From Acidovorax sp. YS12 (GTDB lineage: Bacteria > Pseudomonadota > Gammaproteobacteria > Burkholderiales > Burkholderiaceae_C), in assembly GCA_021496925.1 (NCBI GenBank), contig CP053915.1, forward strand, positions 3,561,501 through 3,625,500: a stretch of 64,000 nucleotides of DNA, written 5' to 3'. A model generated the notes under the pieces. The model was given only the letters and a program-made list of their open reading frames with translations, was not told where the DNA came from and searched no databases. Below, one piece after another: positions 58,769 to 64,000 of this stretch; the stretch's first letter is position 1; every line of letters begins with the position of its first letter. Both the position numbers and the translations under genes were made by a program.

Positions 58769-59692
58769 ATGCCCGCCTTGTCCCCTCCCATGCCTGCCGA
58801 CGTTCCCCAGCCTCCCGCGGATCCGGCGCTGCGCGCGCACCTGGCGCGCCTGCGCGAGCTGCGGCCCGGCCTGTGGCTGCACTGCGACGACGCGCACGAC
58901 CCCTGCGACCTGACGGCGCAGGCCGAGATCGGCGTGGGCCTGCGCATGGTGGTGCTGCTCGACGGGGCGCTGGACGTGTCCTACGGCACCGCGCGCGTGG
59001 CGCTGTCGCACCACCGCGCTGGCGCCAGCGCGGCGCTGGTGGCCGTGGCCGAGCCGGACCGCTTCACGCGCCGCACGCGCCAGGGCGTGTACTCGCGCCG
59101 CATCAGCCTGGGGCTGTGCGGCGACTGGCTGGCGCAGGCCGGCGGCGACATGGCGGCGCCCGAGCTGGGGCAGTTCATGCGCCGCCACCTGGCCACGCGC
59201 CGCTGGCAGCTCTCGCCGCGCGCGGCGGCGCTGGCCGAGCAGATCGTGCGCCCGCCGCCGCTGGTGCCGCTGCTGCAGCACATGTACCTGGAAAGCCGCA
59301 CGCTGGAGCTGGTGGGCGATGCCCTCGGCGCGCTGTGCCAGCATGCCGCGCCCGCCCCGGCGCTGCGCCCGCGCGAGCACCAGCGCCTGCGCGAGCTGCA
59401 TGCCTTCCTGGCCTCGGGCCGGGCCGACGCGCTGTCGCTCGACGACATCGCGCGCCAGGCGGGCGTCAACGCCAACACCCTGCAGCGCCAGTTCCGCGCC
59501 GTCTATGGCACCACGGTGTTCGAGCACCTGCGCGAAGGCCGCCTGCAGCGCGCGCGCCAGGCGCTCGAGCGCGACGGCGTCACCGTCGGCCAGGCCGCGC
59601 TGGTGGCGGGCTACACCAGCGCCGCCAACTTCGCCACTGCGTACCGGCGGCGCTTCGGCACCCCGCCCAAGCTGGCGCGGGCGCGGGTGTAG
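58769..59692 (+). CDS. AraC-family regulator, PchR-like
   Basis: 307 aa. The N-terminal ligand domain (about 40-150) includes DLTAQAEIGVGLRMVVLLDG and the basic stretch DRFTRRTRQGVYSRRISLGL; the C-terminal double HTH (about 210-305) has LDDIARQAGVNANTLQRQFR and QAALVAGYTSAANFATAYRR. Such regulators bind ferric siderophore and activate its receptor and transport genes. It is divergent from the siderophore ABC operon across a Fur box, so that operon is the natural target. I took the ATG at 58769; two in-frame upstream starts (58712 and others) cannot be excluded. Confidence 0.87.
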   Translation: MPALSPPMPADVPQPPADPALRAHLARLRELRPGLWLHCDDAHDPCDLTAQAEIGVGLRMVVLLDGALDVSYGTARVALSHHRAGASAALVAVAEPDRFTRRTRQGVYSRRISLGLCGDWLAQAGGDMAAPELGQFMRRHLATRRWQLSPRAAALAEQIVRPPPLVPLLQHMYLESRTLELVGDALGALCQHAAPAPALRPREHQRLRELHAFLASGRADALSLDDIARQAGVNANTLQRQFRAVYGTTVFEHLREGRLQRARQALERDGVTVGQAALVAGYTSAANFATAYRRRFGTPPKLARARV

Positions 59693-59861
59693 AGGCCATT
59701 CACCCGCGCCTGCTGCGCGCCGCCCGGGGCGCAGACCGCGCCGCACGCGGGCTGGAGCTGCTGGACAAGGCGGCCGGGCGAGACGGATGCGGGATTTGGG
59801 GCGGCGAACGTGGGTGTCTGGCGCACACCGCCGTGAAGCCCTGCGCCGCCATAATCCGGCC

Positions 59862-60161
59862 ATGCAGATCGCACCGCCCCTCCAGTCCCGCATTGCGGAC
59901 ATCTGCCGGCGCTACCACGTCCGCCGGCTGCAAATGTTCGGTTCGGCCGCCGTAGGGCAGGAGCGCCCCGACAGCGACGTGGACCTGCTGGTGGAGTTCA
60001 TCCCTGGCGAGGCACCCAGCGGCTTTGCGCTGGTGGATATGCAGGACGAACTGTCCGCCGCCTTCGATGGCCGCCGGATCGACCTGGCGTTCCCTTCCGT
60101 GCTCGACAACCCGTTCCGGCGCCGTGCCATCGAGCCGCAGTTGCGTCCCCTGTTCCAATGA
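59862..60161 (+). CDS. mntA: MntA-type nucleotidyltransferase antitoxin (MNT)
   Basis: 99 aa. Minimal nucleotidyltransferase motif GSAAVGQERPDSDVDLLVEF with Asp39, Asp41 and third acid Asp74 (RRIDLAF), a DNA polymerase-beta-like active site. In the type VII MntA/HepT pair, MntA AMPylates a Tyr of HepT and silences it. It overlaps the toxin gene by 4 bases (ATGA). The stretch 59693-59861 is non-coding; nothing recognisable is in it. Confidence 0.9.
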   Translation: MQIAPPLQSRIADICRRYHVRRLQMFGSAAVGQERPDSDVDLLVEFIPGEAPSGFALVDMQDELSAAFDGRRIDLAFPSVLDNPFRRRAIEPQLRPLFQ

Positions 60162-60499
60162 TGGTGGATCGCACACCCGCGCATCTGGCCGACATGCTGC
60201 GATTCACGCAGGAGCTTCGCTCGCTCGCCACGGCACAGACGGCGGAAGATTTCGCGCGGCAACGCATCGTGTGCCTGGCGGTGGAAAAGCTGTTCATCAA
60301 CCTGGGCGAGGCTGCCTGCCGCATCGATGCCCGGCGTACCGGGCAGATGCCGGACATTCCCTGGCGCAAGGTGATCGGCCTGCGCAACATCCTGGCGCAT
60401 GGCTATGAACAGGTGGCGCACGAAATCCTGTTCAAGACCATTACCGATGACCTGCCCGCGCTGGAAGCCGCGCTGCGGCACGCGCTGGCCGCGCACTGA
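60158..60499 (+). CDS. hepT: HepT-like HEPN ribonuclease toxin
   Basis: A 113-aa HEPN protein with the RX4HXY catalytic motif: Arg76-NILA-His81-Gly-Tyr83. HEPN toxins of this type cleave RNA; Tyr83 is the residue that a cognate MntA would AMPylate. It is encoded directly after mntA with ATGA overlap. The motif is complete, so the toxin should be functional. Position between iron genes is probably incidental. Confidence 0.9.
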   Translation: MMVDRTPAHLADMLRFTQELRSLATAQTAEDFARQRIVCLAVEKLFINLGEAACRIDARRTGQMPDIPWRKVIGLRNILAHGYEQVAHEILFKTITDDLPALEAALRHALAAH

Positions 60500-60544
60500 G
60501 AGCGGACGCCAGCGCTCGGCGCACGCGCGCCTTCCGTGATGCTC

Positions 60545-60641
60545 CTGAAAAAAGAGCTGCTGGCGCGCTCTGCCAAACGGTTTTCAAAGGATTTCACGCC
60601 TAAACCCTTACCAGCCAAGCGCCAGCAGCTCACTTTTCCAT
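60545..60641. repeat. Inverted pair of dispersed 3'-end repeats
   Basis: An inverted copy (60545-60597, AAAAAAGAGCTGCTGGCGCG) and a direct one (60598-60641, AAACCCTTACCAGCCAAGCG then CCAGCAGCTCAC) back to back, just after the toxin stop. The remaining 60642-60708 holds nothing recognisable except a short GC-rich stretch. Confidence 0.55.
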
Positions 60642-60708
60642 AGTTCCCCCGGGGTACGCCCCGCAAACATCTTTGTTGGCCGCGCAAACACGGGGGGCGG
60701 GTGAAGAT

Positions 60709-60723
60709 GGAATCATTCGCATG
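60709..60723 (+). promoter_or_regulatory. Possible Fur box before third TonB receptor
   Basis: GGAATCATTCGCATG; its reverse complement CATGCGAATGATTCC fits the GCGAATNATTC core of the betaproteobacterial Fur box. It lies about 75 bp before the receptor start. Confidence 0.5.
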
Positions 60724-60795
60724 CATGCGCCATGCACCCCTGGCATGCCGGAGCGGGGCATGGCGCTTCGCTGTTTTCAACTTTCTCGTTCATCC

Positions 60796-62781
60796 ATGAA
60801 GCCGTTTCACCCCAACACCCTGTGCGCTGCCATGGCGCTGGCCCTGAGCACGCCGCTGTGGGCGCAAGAGCGCCACCTGGAGCAAGTCACCGTCATCGCC
60901 AACGGCGAGGAACAGGTGGAGGCCACGGGCGGCGCCGTGGTCACGCGCGAAGACCTGGAGCGCCTGCAGCCGCGCGACACGGCGGGCATCTTCCAGCGCG
61001 AGTCGGGCGTGTCGGTCAGCGGCGGCGCGCAGGTGGCGCAGCGCGTGTATGTGCTGGGCTTCGAGCAGTCGATGCTGGCCGTGACCATCGACGGCGCGCG
61101 CCAGCCCGGCACCGCCTGGCACCACGCGGGCAACATCCTGGTGGACCCCAGCTTCCTCAAGCGCGTCGAGGTCGAGGCTGGCGCCGCCGCCGCCGACGCG
61201 GGCTTCGCCGCCGCCGTGGGCGCGGTGCGCTACGAGACGGTGAACGCGCTCGACCTGCTGCAGCCCGGCCAGGCCCTGGGCGCCCGCGCGCGCCTGGGCT
61301 ACGGCAGCAACGGCACTGGCTTCACCACCAACCTCTCGGCCTATGGCAAGAGTGGCGCGGTGGACTGGCTGGTGATGGGTGCGCGCCAGAACGGCAGCGA
61401 CTACCACGACGGCAGCGGCGCCGCCGTGCTCGGCACGGCGCCCAAGCTCACCTCCGGCCTGGCCAAGCTCGGCCTGCAGCAGCCCGAGGGCCACCGCTAC
61501 GAGCTGACGCTGGAGCAGAACCGCGACGACACCGAGCGCACCACGCGCATGAACATGGACAGCGCCGGCGGGCGCGCCAACACGCCGTACCCGCTCAAGC
61601 TCGTGCGCAGCACCGCCACCGTGCGCTACACCACCACGCAGCCCGGCGGCAACTACGACCCCGAGCTGGTGCTCTGGTACAACCAGAGCGACATGGAGCG
61701 CCCCAACGCCATGGCGGGCGCCAACAACACCGACTTCAACAACTGGGACAAGGCCTGGGGCCTGAAGGCGCAGAACACCTTCCGCGTCGACGCCGGCAAG
61801 GTCACCGTGGGCGTGGACGCCAGCCACACCAGCGTGGACGTGGAGCGCTACGACGACGGCGTGAACGCGCCCAAGGGCCACATCCGCGAGCACGACAGCC
61901 AGCAGGGCCTGTACGGCCAGGCGCGCCTGCGCTTCGGCGCGCTCGGCCTGTCCGCCGGCGCGCGCTACGACCGCCACGCCATGACCCTGCAGGACGGCGC
62001 CCGGGCCAGCGACGGCGGCCTGAGCGGCAACGCCACGCTGAGCTACCTGCTGGGCGAGCACGCCGAGGCCTACGTGGCCGCGTCGCGCACCTTCCTGGGC
62101 TACCAGTGGTCGCAGACCGGCTACTACCACGCGCGCAACTACGCCACCGCGGCGGACTACGCGCCCGCCACCGCCCACAACCGCAAGCTCGGCCTGAACG
62201 TCTTCGGCGAACAGTGGAAGGCGGGCATCGGCTACTTCGACACCCGGCTGCTCGCCCCCACCGTGCTGAGCGTGGAGGCCAACAACCGGGGCCTGCGCAC
62301 CAACGGCCCGCGCCTGCGCAGCCACGGCTGGATGCTGCACGCCCTGTACCAGTGGCAGCGCACCACGCTGGGCCTGAACGCCACGCTGGCCAGGACCAGC
62401 AAGGGCGTGCCCGACACGCTCGAACCCGACGGCGGCGACCTCATGCCCGTGGGCGACACCGCCACGCTGTTCGTCGAGCACCAGTTGCCCGCCTGGCACA
62501 CCCGCCTGGGCGCCACCCTGCGCTACGCCGGCAAGCAGAGCTACGCCGGCGCCGTGCGCGCCGCCGGCTACGTGGAGCAGCCGAGCTACACCGTGGTGGG
62601 CCTGTCGGCCGACTGGAATCCCGGCGGCCGCAAGGACCTGACGCTGCGCCTGGGCGTGGACAACCTGTTCGACCGCCAGTACTACAACCGCGGCAGCTAC
62701 CCGCGCCACCAGATCCGCAGCGTGGTGCCCATTCCGGCCGCCGGCCGCAGCGTGCAGGTGGGTGTGACCTGGACGTTCTGA
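60796..62781 (+). CDS. TonB-dependent outer-membrane receptor
   Basis: 661 aa. Signal peptide ending STPLWAQ (about residue 24), then the plug with HLEQVTVIANGEEQVEATGG, AGIFQRESGVSVSGGAQVAQ and RVEVEAGAAAADAGFAAAVG, and a barrel ending VQVGVTWTF. The start at 60796 gives the signal peptide; longer frames do not. Haem receptors usually carry FRAP and NPNL boxes, which I do not see, so the ligand could be a metal chelate, colicin-type siderophore or other. The upstream Fur-like site suggests iron regulation. A strong terminator follows. Confidence 0.85.
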   Translation: MKPFHPNTLCAAMALALSTPLWAQERHLEQVTVIANGEEQVEATGGAVVTREDLERLQPRDTAGIFQRESGVSVSGGAQVAQRVYVLGFEQSMLAVTIDGARQPGTAWHHAGNILVDPSFLKRVEVEAGAAAADAGFAAAVGAVRYETVNALDLLQPGQALGARARLGYGSNGTGFTTNLSAYGKSGAVDWLVMGARQNGSDYHDGSGAAVLGTAPKLTSGLAKLGLQQPEGHRYELTLEQNRDDTERTTRMNMDSAGGRANTPYPLKLVRSTATVRYTTTQPGGNYDPELVLWYNQSDMERPNAMAGANNTDFNNWDKAWGLKAQNTFRVDAGKVTVGVDASHTSVDVERYDDGVNAPKGHIREHDSQQGLYGQARLRFGALGLSAGARYDRHAMTLQDGARASDGGLSGNATLSYLLGEHAEAYVAASRTFLGYQWSQTGYYHARNYATAADYAPATAHNRKLGLNVFGEQWKAGIGYFDTRLLAPTVLSVEANNRGLRTNGPRLRSHGWMLHALYQWQRTTLGLNATLARTSKGVPDTLEPDGGDLMPVGDTATLFVEHQLPAWHTRLGATLRYAGKQSYAGAVRAAGYVEQPSYTVVGLSADWNPGGRKDLTLRLGVDNLFDRQYYNRGSYPRHQIRSVVPIPAAGRSVQVGVTWTF

Positions 62782-62812
62782 CCGTGCCGCCAGCGGGCGG
62801 CTCCAAGGTATT

Positions 62813-62840
62813 CGGCCTGCGCTGCGCAGGCCGTTTTTTT
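62813..62840 (+). terminator. Intrinsic terminator after TonB receptor
   Basis: CGGCCTGCG - CTG - CGCAGGCCG, a perfect 9-bp stem, then seven T residues. It ends the receptor transcript before the convergent hydrolase gene. Confidence 0.9.
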
Positions 62841-62862
62841 GCCGCCTGAGGAGCCTTTTCGC

Positions 62863-63501
62863 TCAGGTCCCGCCCACGTAGGGATTGCTGCGGCGCTCGC
62901 GCCCGAAGGTGCTCTCCGGCCCGTGGCCGGGGATGAACACCGTCTCGTCGCCCATGGGCCACAGGCGCTGCGTGATGCTGTCGATCAGCTGCATGTGGTT
63001 GCCCTGCGGGAAGTCGGTGCGCCCGATGCTGCCCGCGAACAGCACGTCGCCCACGAAGCAGCGCTGGATCTGCGGTGCGTGGAACACCACGTGGCCCGGC
63101 GTGTGCCCGGGGCAGTGGCGCACGTGCACCGTCTCCTGGCCGATGGCCACCGTGTCGCCGTCGTGCAGCCAGCGCGTGGGCGCGAAGGGCAGGGCGGGCG
63201 GAAAGCCGAACATCGCGCTTTGCTGCGGCAGGCCGTCGATCCAGAACTGGTCGCCCTCCTGCGGGCCGACGATGGGCAGGTCCAGCTCGCGCGCCAGCGC
63301 GCCCGTGCCGCCGGCGTGGTCGATGTGGGCGTGCGTCAGCCAGATGGCCTTGAGCGTGATGCCCAGGCGCTGCGCCTGCGCCAGGATCTGGTCGAGGTCG
63401 CCGCCGGGGTCGATGACGGCCGCTTCCTGGGTCTGGTCGCACCAGACGAGCGAGCAGTTCTGCTGGAAGGGCGTGACGGGGATGGTGTGGTAGTGCAGCA
63501 T
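62863..63501 (-). CDS. Metallo-beta-lactamase-fold hydrolase (glyoxalase II-like)
   Basis: 212 aa. The binuclear zinc signature THAHIDH (His57, His59, Asp61, His62), HCPGHTPGHV with a later zinc His, GDVLFAGSIGRTD with the bridging Asp, and a final IPGHGP histidine. It is shorter than classical GloB (about 255 aa) and resembles the YcbL-type thioester hydrolases of the same family. Probable role: hydrolysis of S-D-lactoylglutathione or related thioesters. It is monocistronic, convergent with the TonB receptor. Confidence 0.9.
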   Translation of the reverse strand: MLHYHTIPVTPFQQNCSLVWCDQTQEAAVIDPGGDLDQILAQAQRLGITLKAIWLTHAHIDHAGGTGALARELDLPIVGPQEGDQFWIDGLPQQSAMFGFPPALPFAPTRWLHDGDTVAIGQETVHVRHCPGHTPGHVVFHAPQIQRCFVGDVLFAGSIGRTDFPQGNHMQLIDSITQRLWPMGDETVFIPGHGPESTFGRERRSNPYVGGT

Positions 63502-63631
63502 GGCCCGATGGTTGGGTGTTACTAACAGAGATCGAGAGATCGAGAGATTGGCGATTGCAAGCCTGGATTTGCATTGCCTTCGCCCGCCAGGAAGCGCTGG
63601 GTGACCGCTGCCCGGAAGCAGCCCTGCCCCT

Positions 63632-64000
63632 CTAGTCTTGACCTGCCGGGGCTTCTTCGGGAAACGCCCCCGAATGAGACATTCTGACGGGCTTCAGGGG
63701 ACTGTTGGCGATGCGCTCTGCGCTGTTTGCATCCAGTCCCAGTCCGCGCAGAGCGGCAGCGGTGCTCTGCTCCGCGAAGTCGGGCTCGCAGTCAGGCTCC
63801 AGCATGCGAATCGTCGCGCCAAGGCTGGCACCGGTCACGATATTGAGGGCCAAGGCGATGGGCATCTGCGCGAACCGCCCTTGACGGATGCCTTCCTCCA
63901 GATCCCGTTTCACGAAATCGAGCAGCAAATGCGGACTTCGAGAGTCCGGCCAGCCGAGGCGCGCGAGGAATGCTGCTGCCAGCGGGCGCTCGATAGCGAG
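63632..64000 (-). CDS. TetR-family regulator, C-terminal part (runs off right edge)
   Basis: The 122 codons visible continue open to the window edge; no start is inside the window. The segment is alpha-helical: ERPLAAAFLARLGWPDS, LLDFVKRDLEEGIRQGRFAQ, ALALNIVTGASLGATIRML. This is typical of the ligand-binding half of TetR-type regulators, with no DNA-binding domain visible here. Identification therefore rests on the fold pattern only. The 130 bp between it and the hydrolase gene shows only a short CGAGAGATCGAGAGAT direct repeat (63532-63547). Confidence 0.55.
   Translation of the reverse strand, partial: LAIERPLAAAFLARLGWPDSRSPHLLLDFVKRDLEEGIRQGRFAQMPIALALNIVTGASLGATIRMLEPDCEPDFAEQSTAAALRGLGLDANSAERIANSPLKPVRMSHSGAFPEEAPAGQD

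Noticed and set aside
60796..62781. Assignment of the third TonB receptor as a haem receptor
   Set aside because: No FRAP or NPNL box and no haem-handling genes beside it; only the general receptor call is supported.

Overview
The window is high-GC DNA from a betaproteobacterium, most likely a member of the Comamonadaceae (Acidovorax, Alicycliphilus, Comamonas or Delftia-like). This is inferred from the phenol gene order, which resembles the dmp/aph clusters of Pseudomonas CF600 and Comamonas testosteroni, from the codon usage, and from intergenic repeats that I associate with that family. No 16S or other phylogenetic marker is present. There are no tRNA or rRNA genes and no CRISPR array.

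Region 1 (1-16 kb): a giant RHS/YD-repeat polymorphic-toxin gene, open at the left edge, ends in a variable tip with an HNH-nuclease-like motif. An AT-rich candidate immunity gene follows. Next comes a graveyard of RHS fragments, a second AT-rich orphan gene, and two IS5-family elements, one inserted inside the other. Both keep intact terminal inverted repeats and 4-bp target duplications. Region 2 (16-20 kb): an OmpR/histidine-kinase pair, an AmpG-like permease and an AraC regulator. Region 3 (20-33 kb): an iron region with a Fur-box-preceded TonB receptor, a DUF3325 protein and a PvdRT-OpmQ/MacAB-TolC-like tripartite exporter. It continues with a PepSY protein, a second TonB receptor, an EamA transporter and an M48 peptidase.

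Region 4 (33.5-54.6 kb): a complete phenol catabolic cluster. A GntR regulator (AphS-like) and an XylR/DmpR-type sigma54 activator are divergent from the multicomponent phenol hydroxylase genes dmpKLMNOP, which have a -24/-12 promoter. A LysR regulator (AphT-like) then separates these from the meta-cleavage genes: ferredoxin, catechol 2,3-dioxygenase, HbpS-like protein, outer-membrane channel, dmpC, dmpE, an SDR, dmpF, dmpG, a chemoreceptor, an orphan periplasmic binding protein, dmpH and dmpI. Together these convert phenol to catechol, 2-hydroxymuconic semialdehyde, 2-hydroxymuconate, 4-oxalocrotonate, 2-oxopent-4-enoate and 4-hydroxy-2-oxovalerate, and finally to pyruvate and acetyl-CoA. The hydrolytic branch enzyme DmpD is absent. 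Two near-identical promoter segments next to aphT and dmpQ suggest a shared LysR-type control.

Region 5 (54.6-64 kb): a roughly 785-bp composite palindrome, then a Fur-boxed siderophore ABC importer operon with a DUF2218 protein and a divergent AraC regulator. After these come an MntA/HepT (MNT/HEPN) toxin-antitoxin pair, a third TonB receptor, a metallo-beta-lactamase-fold hydrolase, and the C-terminal part of a TetR regulator running off the right edge.

The most interesting candidates are the chemoreceptor/binding-protein pair inside the meta-cleavage operon, whose receptor has an unusual domain order; the duplicated AphT-type promoters; the RHS fusion with an internal sorting signal; and the dispersed 3'-end repeat family.
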